From an uncultured Alphaproteobacteria bacterium (GTDB lineage Bacteria > Pseudomonadota > Alphaproteobacteria > UBA11222), in contig CAMYID010000016.1 of NCBI GenBank assembly GCA_947258435.1, positions 1 to 64,000 of the forward strand: a stretch of 64,000 nucleotides of DNA, given 5' to 3'. Of this stretch, positions 35,987 to 46,339 are shown in pieces. A program made the position numbers and the translations under genes. Below the pieces are notes generated by a model. The model worked only from the letters and a program-made list of their open reading frames with translations, ran no database searches and was not told where the DNA came from. Position 1 is the first letter of the stretch. The number at the start of each line of letters is the position of its first letter.

Positions 35987-37246
35987 CTACTCCCCCTTCC
36001 CTGTCAGGAGCGGGCCTGTTCGGCTGCCCTGCGCGGGCGGGGATCCGTCGGGCGGGGTAGCGGCATCGGGGGCGATGGCGGGGTTTTCGAGATTGTCCGC
36101 CTCCTCAACCTGAATTTCCTCGATCCGCTCGGCACGGCGGACGATCTTGCCTGTGGAGGTTTCGATCTCCCGCACATCCTTTTCCATATTGCCGAAATGG
36201 CGGCGCAGGTTTTCGGTGCGCTTTTCAAGCCGCACCACATCCTGCAAAAGGGTCTGCACCTCCTTCTGGATGACGCCCGCCTGTTCGCGCATCTGCGCGT
36301 CCTTGAGAATGGCGCGCACGGTATTCAGCGTCGCCATCAATGTGGTGGGCGAAACGATCCAGACATGCGCCTGATGGCTTGCCGCGACAACCTGCGCGAA
36401 ATTGGCGTGCAGCTCCGCATAGACCGCTTCGGAAGGTAAGAACATGATCGCCGATTCCGCAGTTTCACCCGGTACGATATAACGCTCGGCAATATCGCGC
36501 ACGTGCTTCTGGATGGCGGCGGCGAAGGCGCGGGCCGCCGCGATGCGCGCCGGCTCCTCCTTCGCGTCATGCAGGGCGCGGTAGGATTCCAGCGGAAATT
36601 TGGAATCGATGGCAATGGCCCCGGGGGGGTTGGGCAGGGTGATCAGGCAATCGGCGCGCTTGCCGTTTCCCAGCGTCACCTGAAATTCATAGGCCGAAGG
36701 CGGCAGGGCATTGCGGACGATATCGTTGAGTTGAATTTCACCGAATGCGCCGCGTGCCTGCTTATTGGCAAGAATATCCTGCAGCGAGACCACCTGACCG
36801 CTCAGATTGGCGATATTCTTCTGCGCCTCGTCGATCACCGCCAGCCGCTTTTCAAGCCCTGTGATGGTCTGACTGGTTTTCTCCGCCGACAGGGTCAGAT
36901 TATCGCTGACCCGCTTGCCCAGCGCGTCGAGCCGGTCATTCATCGCCTTGGCGAATTGCAGCTGCACATTATTCTGGCTTTCGGCCATCCGCCTGGACAG
37001 ATCATCAAGCCGGCTGTTCAGGCTACGGCCCAGTTCGGCCTGCGCCACGTTGCCGGCTTCTGCAAGCTGGCTCAGGCGGCCGGTCATCTCGATCTGCGCG
37101 CGCTGCAGGGTGTCGAGCGTCTGCGTGGTTGCCGCATCGTCCTGGCCGCGCCGCAACTGCACGAGCAAGGCAATCCCCAACATAAGGGCAAGCGCGCCAA
37201 GCCCCGCAATTACCGCCCATTCCCAGCCTGCCATCGCACGCCCCAT
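35987..37246 (-). CDS. rmuC: DNA recombination protein RmuC
   Basis: A 419-residue protein with an N-terminal membrane anchor ([22 protein letters not shown]), a long coiled coil (about residues 40-150), and the RmuC nuclease-fold domain ([43 protein letters not shown]). It limits recombination between inverted repeats in E. coli. I chose ATG 37246 (GRAMAGWEW), preceded by GAAGAG; ATG 37234 is close. It is divergent from def, whose promoter must lie in the short gap. Confidence 0.92.
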   Translation of the reverse strand: MGRAMAGWEWAVIAGLGALALMLGIALLVQLRRGQDDAATTQTLDTLQRAQIEMTGRLSQLAEAGNVAQAELGRSLNSRLDDLSRRMAESQNNVQLQFAKAMNDRLDALGKRVSDNLTLSAEKTSQTITGLEKRLAVIDEAQKNIANLSGQVVSLQDILANKQARGAFGEIQLNDIVRNALPPSAYEFQVTLGNGKRADCLITLPNPPGAIAIDSKFPLESYRALHDAKEEPARIAAARAFAAAIQKHVRDIAERYIVPGETAESAIMFLPSEAVYAELHANFAQVVAASHQAHVWIVSPTTLMATLNTVRAILKDAQMREQAGVIQKEVQTLLQDVVRLEKRTENLRRHFGNMEKDVREIETSTGKIVRRAERIEEIQVEEADNLENPAIAPDAATPPDGSPPAQGSRTGPLLTGKGE

Positions 37247-37389
37247 ACTCTTCGGATTTGCGCGGCACGGATTCGCGCCGCCTGCCCGCCGAGTATAACA
37301 AATCGGCGACATTGCCACAGACCGGCGGTGCTGCCGGGGTCGCCGCCGGTCTTGACGCCCGGCGGCTCAGCGAATATCTCAACAGCATC

Positions 37390-37908
37390 ATGGCTGTACG
37401 CGACATCCTCATTGCGCCCGATCCGCGCCTCAAAACCGTTTCCGAACCTGTGGACAGGGTCGATGATGAATTGCGCGCGCTGATGGACGATATGCTGGAA
37501 ACCATGTATGCCGCGCCGGGTATCGGGCTTGCCGCGATCCAGATCGGCGTGCCGGTCCGGGTGATCGTGATGGATCTCGCACATGACGGGGATGCGCCCG
37601 AACCGCGTTTTTTCGTCAATCCCGAAATCCTTGATCAGTCCGATACATTGACCAGCTATGCGGAAGGCTGCCTGTCGGTGCCCGAATTCTATGAAGATGT
37701 CGAGCGGCCCGATACGGTGCGCGTCCGCTATCTCGATTATGACGGCAACCCGCGCGAGGAAGAGGCACGCGATCTGTTCGCCGTCTGCATCCAGCATGAG
37801 ATGGACCATCTTGAGGGGGTGCTGTTCGTCGATCATCTGTCGCGGCTCAAACGCGCAAGCATCCTCAAGAAATTGCAGAAAAGCCGCCGGCTCGCCACCG
37901 CCGGTTAA
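37390..37908 (+). CDS. def: Peptide deformylase
   Basis: A 172-residue metalloenzyme that removes the N-formyl group from new polypeptides. All three motifs are seen: [21 protein letters not shown] and QHEMDHLEG (metal His pair and catalytic Glu). Normal length for a type 1 enzyme. The ATG 37390 gives the standard [13 protein letters not shown] start; the longer in-frame extension is rejected. fmt follows 75 bases later, as usual for functional partners. Confidence 0.97.
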   Translation: MAVRDILIAPDPRLKTVSEPVDRVDDELRALMDDMLETMYAAPGIGLAAIQIGVPVRVIVMDLAHDGDAPEPRFFVNPEILDQSDTLTSYAEGCLSVPEFYEDVERPDTVRVRYLDYDGNPREEEARDLFAVCIQHEMDHLEGVLFVDHLSRLKRASILKKLQKSRRLATAG

Positions 37909-37983
37909 GGCGCGCGGCAGCAGATCGCTCATCCGCCCGATCGGACTAGCGGGCAATGCGCTATGGCAAAGAGGGGAGCCGGA

Positions 37984-38919
37984 ATGGCCAGATTGCGTCT
38001 TGTCTTTATGGGCACACCGGATTTTGCCTGCCCCACCCTGCGCGCGCTGATCGCCGCCGGGCATGAAATCGCCGCCGTTTATACGCAACCGCCGCGCGCT
38101 GCGGGCCGCGGTATGAAGGAGCGCCGCTCTCCCATCCATGAACTCGCGCAGGCCCATGGGCTGAAGGTGCGCACGCCGGCCCGGCTGAAAGACCCCGAAG
38201 CGCAGGCGGAATTCGCCGCCCTTGCCACCGATGCGGCGATCGTCGTCGCCTACGGGCTGATCCTGCCGCAAGCCGTGCTCGACGCGCCCCGGCTTGGCTG
38301 CTTCAACCTGCATGCCTCACTGCTGCCGCGCTGGCGCGGGGCGGCGCCGATCCAGCGCGCGATCATGGCAGGCGACAGCGAAACCGGGGCCTGCATCATG
38401 CAGATGGATGCAGGCCTCGACACAGGGCCGGTGCTGGCGCGCGAAAGCTGCCCCATCGGGCCGGATGACACCGCGGGCAGCCTGCATGACAAGCTGGCGG
38501 AAATCGGCGCGGCGCTGATGTGCGAAACCCTGGTCGCGCGCGCCGAAAACCGCATCACGCCAGTGCCGCAACCCGACAGCGGCATCACCTATGCCGACAA
38601 GATCAGCAAGCACGAAGCGCGCCTTGACTGGACCCGAAGGGCGGCCGCGCTCGACTGTCAGATTCGCGGGCTGACCCCCTTCCCCGGCGCCTGGTGCGAG
38701 ATCCCCCGCGACGGCAAGCCGGTGCGGGTCAAGATCCTGGCCGCACGACCTTGCGCGGGGACCGGCGCGCCGGGTACGGCGCTCGATGCGCGGCTGACCA
38801 TCGCCTGCGGTGCCGGCGCCCTGCGGATCGAGCAGGTTCAGCGCGCGGGCAAAGCGCCTGCTCTGGCGGAAGATTTTCTGCGCGGCTTTCCGGTGCCCGC
38901 GGGCACGGTTCTGCCCTGA
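37984..38919 (+). CDS. fmt: Methionyl-tRNA formyltransferase
   Basis: A 311-residue enzyme that formylates initiator Met-tRNA using 10-formyl-THF. The N-terminal [19 protein letters not shown] is the Rossmann-fold start. The active-site block is [21 protein letters not shown]. The C-terminal OB-like tRNA-binding domain starts near residue 210. ATG 37984 is preceded by GAGGGGAG. Downstream the region to 39057 carries phased short repeats. Confidence 0.96.
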   Translation: MARLRLVFMGTPDFACPTLRALIAAGHEIAAVYTQPPRAAGRGMKERRSPIHELAQAHGLKVRTPARLKDPEAQAEFAALATDAAIVVAYGLILPQAVLDAPRLGCFNLHASLLPRWRGAAPIQRAIMAGDSETGACIMQMDAGLDTGPVLARESCPIGPDDTAGSLHDKLAEIGAALMCETLVARAENRITPVPQPDSGITYADKISKHEARLDWTRRAAALDCQIRGLTPFPGAWCEIPRDGKPVRVKILAARPCAGTGAPGTALDARLTIACGAGALRIEQVQRAGKAPALAEDFLRGFPVPAGTVLP

Positions 38920-38947
38920 TCCGCTCACACCGCCCGGCGGCATTTTC

Positions 38948-39046
38948 ATGCGACACAGCCGCGCAACATATGCAACAGTTCGGCACCATGAAACGCACCA
39001 CTTGCGACACATTATGCAACAGCTGGTGCAACACATAATACAACAG
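38948..39046. repeat. Cluster of phased ATGCAACAG-like short repeats
   Basis: Nine-base units related to ATGCAACAG occur at 38948 (ATGCGACAC), 38961 (GCGCAACAT), 38970, 39002 (TTGCGACAC), 39014, 39026 (GTGCAACAC) and 39038 (ATACAACAG). The last four are spaced exactly 12 bases apart, about one DNA turn. The array ends 11 bases before the SDR start codon at 39058. It may be a multi-site operator, or slippage-derived sequence. Confidence 0.7.
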
Positions 39047-39057
39047 AGGGGAGACAG

Positions 39058-39843
39058 ATGGGCAGAGTAGACGGAAAGGTCGCCATCGTAACCGGTGGCG
39101 GATCGGGAATCGGCCGCGCCTGCGCGGAAACACTGGCGCGGGAAGGGGCGAAAGTCGTCGTCACCGATATCGCCGCCAAGGACGGGCAAGCAACCGTCGA
39201 TGCGATCCGCAGCAATGGCGGGACTGCCGACTTCCTGACCCAGGATGTAGCCAGCGAACCGCGCTGGGAAGAGGTGATCGCGGAAACCCGCGCGACCTAT
39301 GGCGGGCTGCATGTGCTTGTGAATAATGCCGGAATCGGGATCGGCGGCGCGGTCTGGGAATTTTCGCTGGAGGATTGGAAAAAGCAGACCGCCGTCAATC
39401 TGGATGGTGTGTTTCTGGGCACAAAGCACGCCATCCTCGCGATGCGGGAATCAGGCGGCGGGTCGATTGTCATCATGTCCTCGCTTGCGGGAATGCAAGG
39501 TTCTCCGGGGCTTGCGGGCTATTGCGCGACCAAGGGCGGGGTGCGACTGTTCGCCAAGGCCTGCGCGGTGGAATGCGCCCGCGCGGGGTTCAATGTACGC
39601 GTGAATTCGGTTCACCCCGGCATCATCGAAACGCCGATCTGGACCAAACTCGGCGGCAATGCGTTCGGCAGCAACCGCGCGAACGCCATCGACCCGACCG
39701 TGCTGGCGCAGGCTTCCGCGCCGCTCGGCCGGTCGGGCAAACCGCAGGATATCGCCAATGGCGTGCTGTTCCTCGCATCTGACGAATCCGACTATATGAC
39801 CGGCGGCGAGCTCGTCATCGATGGCGGCATCTTCGCGGGCTGA
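39058..39843 (+). CDS. SDR family oxidoreductase
   Basis: A 261-residue classical SDR. Nucleotide motif TGGGSGIGRA at residues 12-21, NNAGIGIGG near 88-96, catalytic Ser in IMSSLAG and YCATK tetrad, and the C-terminal TGGELVIDGG. The preference could be NAD(H), as an Asp is found at the end of beta-2 (VVVTDIAAKDG). Substrate unknown; it resembles cyclohexanol/3-alpha-hydroxysteroid type dehydrogenases. GAGGGGAGA lies before the ATG. Confidence 0.9.
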   Translation: MGRVDGKVAIVTGGGSGIGRACAETLAREGAKVVVTDIAAKDGQATVDAIRSNGGTADFLTQDVASEPRWEEVIAETRATYGGLHVLVNNAGIGIGGAVWEFSLEDWKKQTAVNLDGVFLGTKHAILAMRESGGGSIVIMSSLAGMQGSPGLAGYCATKGGVRLFAKACAVECARAGFNVRVNSVHPGIIETPIWTKLGGNAFGSNRANAIDPTVLAQASAPLGRSGKPQDIANGVLFLASDESDYMTGGELVIDGGIFAG

Positions 39844-39872
39844 ATCGCGCACTGGCCCGGCCCCGCGCGCGG

Positions 39873-40703
39873 CTATTTTTGCGGCCGCGCGCGATTGACC
39901 GCGAAATCGGTGAAGTCGAGCGGTACACCCAGCGATTCCCCGAATTTAAGTGCGAGAATCAGATCCTTGCCCGCCAGCTTTGCGGTGTCGGCCGCCCCGT
40001 GCGACGCGCGCGAAATCAGCGCCCGCATCGGCAGAATATTGCGCAATGCCCAGCTGTCACCGGTACTGACCCTGGCGATTTCGACCATCTTTTCCTCATC
40101 AATCCCGGCAGCCCTGGCGAGATTGAGCGCTTCCTCGACGATCTGAATATTTACAAGCGACATCAGGTTGTTACACAGCTTCGCCGCCTGGCCCATGCCG
40201 ACCGCACCCATATGAAACACATCCTCACCGACAATATCGAAGACCGGGCGGGCACGGGCGATATCTTCCGCCGCGCCCCCCACGATCAGTGTCAGCGTCC
40301 CCTCGATCGAGCGGGCTTCCGCCCCGCTGACCGCAGCATCGATCACCGATATTCCATGATCCCGAGCAAGTGCTGCCATCTGTTTGCACGTATCGGGATG
40401 CACCGTGCTGTGGATGACGATCAGACTGCCCGGTGCCATGCCGGCAAGCAGCCCCTCACCTTCTTCCCGACCCGCAATGACTTCTTCAACCTGCCGATCG
40501 CTCATCACAACGATTTCGACGATATCGCAGTGCCGCCCGAGCTCTGCCGCCGAAACGGCCGCTTTCGCCCCCAGCGCGACAAGTTCCGCGACCGGCGCGG
40601 GATCGCGGTCGAATACGGTCAGATCCGCCCCCGCCCGGGCCAGATTAACCGCCATCGGCTTGCCCATATTACCAAGACCGATAAATCCCAGTCTGTCACC
40701 CAT
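39873..40703 (-). CDS. Beta-hydroxyacid dehydrogenase (3-hydroxyisobutyrate dehydrogenase family)
   Basis: A 276-residue NAD-dependent enzyme of the 6-phosphogluconate/3-hydroxyisobutyrate dehydrogenase family. The N-terminal GFIGLGNMGKPMAVNLARAG binds the nucleotide, and the catalytic Lys is in GQAAKLCNNLMSLVNIQ. Substrate-binding DAAVSGAEARS is the usual second motif. It might act on 3-hydroxyisobutyrate, tartronate semialdehyde or a related acid. ATG 40703 is preceded by AGGGGAGG. It is convergent with the SDR gene and divergent from truA. Confidence 0.88.
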   Translation of the reverse strand: MGDRLGFIGLGNMGKPMAVNLARAGADLTVFDRDPAPVAELVALGAKAAVSAAELGRHCDIVEIVVMSDRQVEEVIAGREEGEGLLAGMAPGSLIVIHSTVHPDTCKQMAALARDHGISVIDAAVSGAEARSIEGTLTLIVGGAAEDIARARPVFDIVGEDVFHMGAVGMGQAAKLCNNLMSLVNIQIVEEALNLARAAGIDEEKMVEIARVSTGDSWALRNILPMRALISRASHGAADTAKLAGKDLILALKFGESLGVPLDFTDFAVNRARPQK

Positions 40704-40834
40704 GCCTACCTCCCCTGAATTGGTTTTGTTTTGCCCTGCCCGCAAGACGGATACCGTCCGCCGCTTGCCAAATTGTGGCGCGCCGCTATGGTGCCTCCAC
40801 CCGACAGGATTGAGCGGAACAACCGGCAACGTCC

Positions 40835-41578
40835 ATGCGCTACAAGTTAACCATAGAATATAATGGCGAGCCATTTTCCGGTTGGCAGCGGCAACAGGCA
40901 CAGCCATCGGTACAGGCGGAAATCGAAACCGCCATCACCCGGTTCTGCGGTGAAACGGTCACCCTTTATGCTGCCGGGCGTACCGATGCGGGGGTCCATG
41001 CATGCGGTCAGGTGGCGCATGTCGATCTTGCGCACGCGGTGCCCGGTGACAGGCTGCGCGATGCGGTGAACGCGCATCTGCGCCCCGCCCCGATTGCCAT
41101 TCTGGCCGCCGAACAGGTCCCGGCTACATTTCACGCGCGCTTTGACGCGACAAGACGGGCCTACCGCTACCGCATCGTGAACCGGCGCGCACCGCTGACG
41201 CTTGATCGCGGGCTGGCCTGGCAGGTTGCCCGCCCGCTCGATGCGGCAAAGATGCATCTGGCCGCGCAGGCGCTTGTCGGGCAGCATGATTTCACAACAT
41301 TTCGCGCCGCCGGATGTCAGGCCAGATCGCCGCTCAAAACCCTGAGCGAGATTTCAGTTACCCGCCATGGGGAGGAGATCGAGATCGCGGTAGCAGCCCG
41401 TTCCTTCCTGCATCATCAGGTCCGTTCGATCACCGGCAGCCTGAAACGTGTCGGGGAAGGCAAATGGCCGGCTTCGGCAATCGCTGAAATCCTGGCCGCA
41501 CAAGATCGCAGCCGTTGCGGCCCGGTTGCCCCGGCGGCCGGGCTTTATCTCATGCAGGTCGATTATCCCGACAGCTAG
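40835..41578 (+). CDS. truA: tRNA pseudouridine(38-40) synthase
   Basis: A 247-residue TruA that modifies uridines 38-40 in tRNA anticodon arms. The catalytic Asp lies in [17 protein letters not shown]. Other family blocks are the opening [18 protein letters not shown] and the C-terminal [21 protein letters not shown]. In many Alphaproteobacteria it follows fmt; here two oxidoreductase genes separate them. Confidence 0.96.
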   Translation: MRYKLTIEYNGEPFSGWQRQQAQPSVQAEIETAITRFCGETVTLYAAGRTDAGVHACGQVAHVDLAHAVPGDRLRDAVNAHLRPAPIAILAAEQVPATFHARFDATRRAYRYRIVNRRAPLTLDRGLAWQVARPLDAAKMHLAAQALVGQHDFTTFRAAGCQARSPLKTLSEISVTRHGEEIEIAVAARSFLHHQVRSITGSLKRVGEGKWPASAIAEILAAQDRSRCGPVAPAAGLYLMQVDYPDS

Positions 41579-41586
41579 GCCCGCTG

Positions 41587-42105
41587 TCAGATACCAAGCA
41601 GGCGATTACCGCTGACATCGAGCAGGATCGACAAAAGCAGATCGATAAACAAAAAGGCCAGCGCCATCCCGCCTGACACGGCAAGTGCTGTCCGCGTCAG
41701 AAACCAGCGATAGTAAAGCACCGCAATGGTCGCAAGCAGGTTGAGAAAACCCGCCGCGCCCGCACCGATCACCTGCAACCCGAACAGAGTAAAGGGCGGC
41801 AGCAGAACCAGAATGACAATCACCGCAGACCAGTTATAGGCAATGATGAAACCAACATAATATTGCCCAAGCCCGAGCATCCGCGTGACCGGGATCATCA
41901 ACAAGGGATAGGCCGCCCAGGAAATCAGAAAGAAAATTCCCTTTACGACAAAAAATCCCTCAAGCGCCGGCGCCTCGGCCAGCAAATTATATTCAAGCCT
42001 GAGCAACAGAAAATAAAATGGCGCAACGAGCACCGCCGCAAAGAAAGAGCGCCAGAAACCGGCAATCGAGATATCAAATTGCGCCATTGCGCCGGTATCG
42101 CGCAA
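41587..42105 (-). CDS. Yip1-like membrane protein; start uncertain
   Basis: A roughly 172-residue inner-membrane protein with five hydrophobic helices, resembling the alphaproteobacterial Yip1-domain group. The coordinates use the TTG at 42105; ATG 42087 is another option. The reading frame continues upstream without a stop as PSQADILRALYAAWRLAL, which looks like genuine helical N-terminal sequence. There is no ATG/GTG/TTG in front of it, only an ATA at 42157-42159 with AAGGGGG eight bases before it. The true start may therefore be a rare AUA. Function unknown. Confidence 0.65.
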   Translation of the reverse strand: MRDTGAMAQFDISIAGFWRSFFAAVLVAPFYFLLLRLEYNLLAEAPALEGFFVVKGIFFLISWAAYPLLMIPVTRMLGLGQYYVGFIIAYNWSAVIVILVLLPPFTLFGLQVIGAGAAGFLNLLATIAVLYYRWFLTRTALAVSGGMALAFLFIDLLLSILLDVSGNRLLGI

Positions 42106-42236
42106 GGCAAGCCGCCAGGCCGCATAAAGGGCACGCAGAATATCAGCCTGTGAAGGTATCGCGATTTCCCCCTTGCCTCGGCATAACGCGTTTATGGTTA
42201 CGCCATCGCGCTGCGGATCTGATCGTCCGCACTCAT

Positions 42237-43427
42237 TCAGTTTTTAACACCGAAATATGAGCTTAACAGCAAATCGTATATTTCGGTTAAAGCGGCAACA
42301 TCCTGTACCGATGCATGCTCATCGACCTTGTGCATCGACTGCCCGACAAGCCCGAATTCCACGACTGGACAATGATCCTTGATGAACCGCGCATCCGATG
42401 TGCCACCCGATGTCGACAGTTCCGGCCGGCGGCCAAGGACCGCTTCGACCGCATCGGCAAGCTGCGTGCTGAGAGTGCCGGGCGGGGTAAGAAATGCCTC
42501 CCCCGTCACGTGAAACCGCAAGGCGAGCGTCACGCCCATTTCATCGCAAACGGCTGTGCATTCGCGGCGGATCCAGTCGCTCAATCCATCGGAATCATGC
42601 GCGTCATTGAAACGGATATTCAAAATGGCGCTTGCTTCCGCCGGAATGACATTGGTTGCGGGATTACCGACATCAACCGAGGTAATTTCAAGATTGGAGG
42701 GCTGAAAATGATCGTTGCCACGGTCGAGTTCGCGCGCTTTGAGCCGTCGCAAAATCTCAAGCAGCGGGGGAACCGGATTTGCCGCAAGATGCGGATAGGC
42801 GACATGCCCCTGCACACCGCGCACGGTGATCCAGGCCGACAGGCTGCCGCGCCGGCCAATCTTGATCATATCGCCAAGCTGCATCGGATTGGTCGGCTCA
42901 CCAACCAGGCAATGATCGATCCGTTCGCCCTTGTCCGCCATCCATTGCAGCACTTTTCTGGTGCCGTTGATCGCGGGCCCTTCCTCGTCGCCGGTGATCA
43001 AGAAGCTGATCGAACCGGCAAGCCTGCCCGAAGCTTTGGTGATCACCCGCTGCGCAGCGGCAGCAAAGGCCGCAATCGCGCATTTCATATCCGCCGCGCC
43101 GCGGCCATAGATCAGGTCGCCATCGCGCCTTGGCTCGAACGGGTCGGAGTGCCAGGCCGCGACATCGCCGGCCGGCACCACATCTGTATGCCCGGCAAAA
43201 CAGAAATTGGGGGCGCTGTCGCCAAAGCGGGCATAGAGATTTTCCACATCATCGGTACCCGCCTCGCTGAAGCGGAGCCTTTCGCACCGAAACCCGAGCC
43301 CTTCGAGCGCCGATTGCAGGACATCGAGCGCACCGGCATCAGCCGGCGTCACGCTGGGCCGCCGGATCAGCGCCTCCGACAAGGCGACCGGGTCAATCGC
43401 GCCGGTCTTTATTTCGGGCGGGGACAT
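42237..43427 (-). CDS. dapE: Succinyl-diaminopimelate desuccinylase
   Basis: A 396-residue di-zinc M20 peptidase-like enzyme in the lysine/diaminopimelate pathway. Metal ligands are visible in [12 protein letters not shown] (His), [11 protein letters not shown] (bridging Asp), [12 protein letters not shown] (Glu-Glu) and [10 protein letters not shown] (C-terminal His). The dimerisation lid domain lies between residues 180 and 290. It follows dapD on the same strand with a 15-base gap, so the pair is one operon. Start ATG 43427. Confidence 0.96.
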   Translation of the reverse strand: MSPPEIKTGAIDPVALSEALIRRPSVTPADAGALDVLQSALEGLGFRCERLRFSEAGTDDVENLYARFGDSAPNFCFAGHTDVVPAGDVAAWHSDPFEPRRDGDLIYGRGAADMKCAIAAFAAAAQRVITKASGRLAGSISFLITGDEEGPAINGTRKVLQWMADKGERIDHCLVGEPTNPMQLGDMIKIGRRGSLSAWITVRGVQGHVAYPHLAANPVPPLLEILRRLKARELDRGNDHFQPSNLEITSVDVGNPATNVIPAEASAILNIRFNDAHDSDGLSDWIRRECTAVCDEMGVTLALRFHVTGEAFLTPPGTLSTQLADAVEAVLGRRPELSTSGGTSDARFIKDHCPVVEFGLVGQSMHKVDEHASVQDVAALTEIYDLLLSSYFGVKN

Positions 43428-43442
43428 ATCGCTGACTATATC

Positions 43443-44288
43443 CTAATCGCGCAATAATTCGTTGACGGAGGTTTTTGCGCGGGTGCTTGCATCCACCTGC
43501 TTGATGATAACCGCACAGTAAAGGCTCGGGCGTGGCGACCCGTCACCGGCGGGCGCGGCAGGCAGGGAGCCTGGCACAACGACAGAATAAGCAGGCACTT
43601 CCCCCTGGAAAATCTGGCCTGTCGCACGGTCGATAATCTTGGTCGACGCACCGATATAGACGCCCATCGACAGGACAGCGCCTTCACGCACGATGACCCC
43701 TTCAGCCACCTCCGAGCGCGCGCCGATGAAGCAGTTATCCTCGATAACCACCGGATTGGCCTGCAGCGGTTCCAGCACACCACCAATACCCGCACCGCCT
43801 GAAATATGGACATTCTTGCCAATTTGCGCGCAGGAACCGACAGTTGCCCAGGTGTCGACCATCGTCCCTTCGTCAACGTAAGCGCCCAGATTGACGAAAC
43901 TGGGCATCAGAACAACGCCGGGGGCGATATAGGCCGAGCGGCGCACCACGCAGCCCGGAACCGCACGGAAACCAGCGCCGGTAAATTCAGCCTGCCCCCA
44001 GCCTTCGAATTTGGAAGGCACCTTGTCATACCAGTTTGTATCCTTGCCCGGACCACCGGCGATCGGCGTCATGTCATTGAGCCGGAAAGACAACAGCACC
44101 ACCTTTTTCAGCCACTGATTGACAAGCCATTCATCCTTGAATTTTTCGGCGACCCGCGCCTTGCCGCTGTCAAGCAGTTCAAGCGCGGCCACAACCGCAT
44201 CGCGCGCAGCGCCCGTTGTCTGCGCTGTTAACTCGTCCCGCGTGTCCCATGCGGCTTCAATCTGCTGCTCAAGTTCGGATAGATTCAT
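43443..44288 (-). CDS. dapD: Tetrahydrodipicolinate N-succinyltransferase
   Basis: A 281-residue acyltransferase, upstream partner of dapE. The N-terminal helical domain ([17 protein letters not shown]) is followed by a left-handed beta-helix of hexapeptide repeats ([35 protein letters not shown] and so on). The [22 protein letters not shown] block is typical of DapD. It makes N-succinyl-2-amino-6-ketopimelate from succinyl-CoA. First gene of the dapD-dapE operon. Confidence 0.97.
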   Translation of the reverse strand: MNLSELEQQIEAAWDTRDELTAQTTGAARDAVVAALELLDSGKARVAEKFKDEWLVNQWLKKVVLLSFRLNDMTPIAGGPGKDTNWYDKVPSKFEGWGQAEFTGAGFRAVPGCVVRRSAYIAPGVVLMPSFVNLGAYVDEGTMVDTWATVGSCAQIGKNVHISGGAGIGGVLEPLQANPVVIEDNCFIGARSEVAEGVIVREGAVLSMGVYIGASTKIIDRATGQIFQGEVPAYSVVVPGSLPAAPAGDGSPRPSLYCAVIIKQVDASTRAKTSVNELLRD

Positions 44289-44461
44289 GGCCGTGCCGTT
44301 TCCAGTTCACTTCGAAAAAAGATACGCGCCTGTCGCGCGATCCGCCAGATAGATCGGCACCGAACATAACGGCGCGACGGGCCTTGTCAATGCGCTGTGG
44401 CAGGCATCGCGGGAAAGACACCGATCCGGGCTGTGCTGGCAGGCCGGGCACGCCGTCGCGG

Positions 44462-44501
44462 CAAAAAAATCGGGATGCGGCCCCGAATGGGACCGCATCC
44501 C
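44462..44501 (-). terminator. Strong intrinsic terminator of the nas/nrt operon
   Basis: On the minus strand GGGATGCGG (44501-44493) pairs with CCGCATCCC (44480-44472), with an extra inner GC stem, followed by GATTTTTTTGC. It lies about 90 bases after the nrt ATPase stop and closes the operon. The 300-base gap 44289-44588 contains no gene I can support. Confidence 0.9.
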
Positions 44502-44588
44502 CGGGCGGGCGATGCTCCCGCCGCCTGCCGCAATACGACGATGTTGAGCGGGTTGCGCCGAATTGCGGCAAAGACCGATATCGCGGCG

Positions 44589-46322
44589 TCAGACCGAAAC
44601 CGCAATCGACAGATCGTCCTCCGCCTCATCGGCTCCGGTTTCTGGCTCGGGTTCGGGATCGCCATGCTCATAAGCCGCCAGGAAATCAAGCAGTTCCTGC
44701 CGGTACCGGTAATAGTCAGGATGTTCGAGCAACGCCTTGCGGCTGCGCGGGCGCGGCAGATCGACATTCATGATCTTGCCGATTTTCGCGTGCGGCCCGT
44801 TGGTCATCATCACAACCCGGTCGGCAAGCAGGATGGCCTCATCCACGTCATGGGTAACGCAGATCGCGGTGACACGTGTCCGCGACCAGACTTCCATCAG
44901 AACTTCCTGCAATTCCCAGCGGGTCAGGGAATCGAGCATGCCGAACGGCTCATCAAGCAACAATAATTTGGGTGACAGGGCAAAAGCACGTGCAATGCCC
45001 ACACGCTGCTTCATGCCGTTCGACATATCAGCCACCGGCTTGTCCAGCGCATCGCCCAGACCGACGCGCGACAGGTAATAGGCAATGATATCCCTGCGTT
45101 CCTGCTCGGTCGCATGGGGGTAAACCTGGGCGACCCCCAGCTCCACATTTTCCGATGCCGACAGCCAGGGGAAAAGGCTCGGTGCCTGAAATACGACACC
45201 GCGATCAGGCCCCGCGGAATCGATTTCATTCATATCGAGAATGATGCCGCCGCCACTGATATCGTTCAGCCCCGCCACCATCGACAGCACTGTCGATTTG
45301 CCGCAGCCCGAATGCCCGATCAGCGAGATGAACTCCCCCTTCCGCATCCGCAGATCAAAACCATCCACAACCGTCAAAGGCCCGTTCGGAGTGGGATAGA
45401 TCTTGGTGACTTCGGAAAACTCGACATAGCGTTCAGGATGCAGGGTCTGGCTTAACGCAGCTTTGCGGGCCGCCTTTGGCATATAATCGCGCGAGGTAAC
45501 GGGCACGACATCGGGCAGGCTCGGCCCGTCATCTTGCTGATTATCGCTTTCCATCCCCACCTGCATGAGATAAGCGGTGATATCGGCGCGCAGGCGAATG
45601 AACTGCGCATTGTCATTCATCGCCGAGCGGTCGCGCGGGCGCGGTATATCGACCCTGAAATCCGGTCCGAAGGTTGCGTTGGGACCGGGGTCAAGCGGGA
45701 TAATCCGGTCGGCCAGCAAAATCGCCTCATCCACATCATTGGTAATCAGGATGACGGTCTTGCGTTCGTGGCGCCAGATTTCCTCAATCTCGTCCTGAAG
45801 CTTGGCGCGGGTCAGCGCATCAAGCGCACTCAGCGGTTCATCGAGCAGCAGCACCTGGGGCATCATGGCAAGCGCTCGGGCCACCGCCACACGCTGACGC
45901 ATGCCGCCTGACAGCTCGGCCGGTTTGCGGTCGATCGCGTGGCTCAGCCCCACCATATCGATATATTTGCGCACATGGGCGGCGCGTTTGTCGCGCGGCC
46001 AGTCGGCAAATACCGAATCAACGGCCAGCGCGATATTCCCCTCGACACTGAGCCAGGGCATCAGGGAATAGCTTTGAAAGACGACGCCGCGCTCAGGCCC
46101 CGCCCCCTCAATCTGCCGCCCGTTGAGCAGAATTTCCCCCCGATCCGGTTCGATCAGTCCGGCAATGGCTGAAATCAGCGTCGTCTTGCCACTGCCTGAG
46201 AACCCGACAATGGCCACAAATTCGCCCTCCTCCATCGCCAGGCTGACATTATCGAGCACATCGGTTCTGCCAGCCCCCTCGCCATAGGATTTGCAGACAT
46301 TGCGCAGTTCCAGGAAAGCCAT
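44589..46322 (-). CDS. Nitrate ABC transporter ATPase with two fused ABC domains
   Basis: A 577-residue protein with two complete ABC domains joined end to end. Domain 1 has [19 protein letters not shown] and [11 protein letters not shown], but ITNDVDEA shows Asn in place of the H-loop His. Domain 2 has [19 protein letters not shown] and [11 protein letters not shown] and a normal VTHDVDEA. This is the NrtC/NrtD pair in one chain and would form the ATPase of one importer with NrtB. It ends the operon. The acidic tail ([14 protein letters not shown]) is unlike a substrate-binding regulatory domain seen in cyanobacterial NrtC. Confidence 0.9.
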   Translation of the reverse strand: MAFLELRNVCKSYGEGAGRTDVLDNVSLAMEEGEFVAIVGFSGSGKTTLISAIAGLIEPDRGEILLNGRQIEGAGPERGVVFQSYSLMPWLSVEGNIALAVDSVFADWPRDKRAAHVRKYIDMVGLSHAIDRKPAELSGGMRQRVAVARALAMMPQVLLLDEPLSALDALTRAKLQDEIEEIWRHERKTVILITNDVDEAILLADRIIPLDPGPNATFGPDFRVDIPRPRDRSAMNDNAQFIRLRADITAYLMQVGMESDNQQDDGPSLPDVVPVTSRDYMPKAARKAALSQTLHPERYVEFSEVTKIYPTPNGPLTVVDGFDLRMRKGEFISLIGHSGCGKSTVLSMVAGLNDISGGGIILDMNEIDSAGPDRGVVFQAPSLFPWLSASENVELGVAQVYPHATEQERRDIIAYYLSRVGLGDALDKPVADMSNGMKQRVGIARAFALSPKLLLLDEPFGMLDSLTRWELQEVLMEVWSRTRVTAICVTHDVDEAILLADRVVMMTNGPHAKIGKIMNVDLPRPRSRKALLEHPDYYRYRQELLDFLAAYEHGDPEPEPETGADEAEDDLSIAVSV

Positions 46323-46339
46323 CCTGTCGCTCCTATCGT

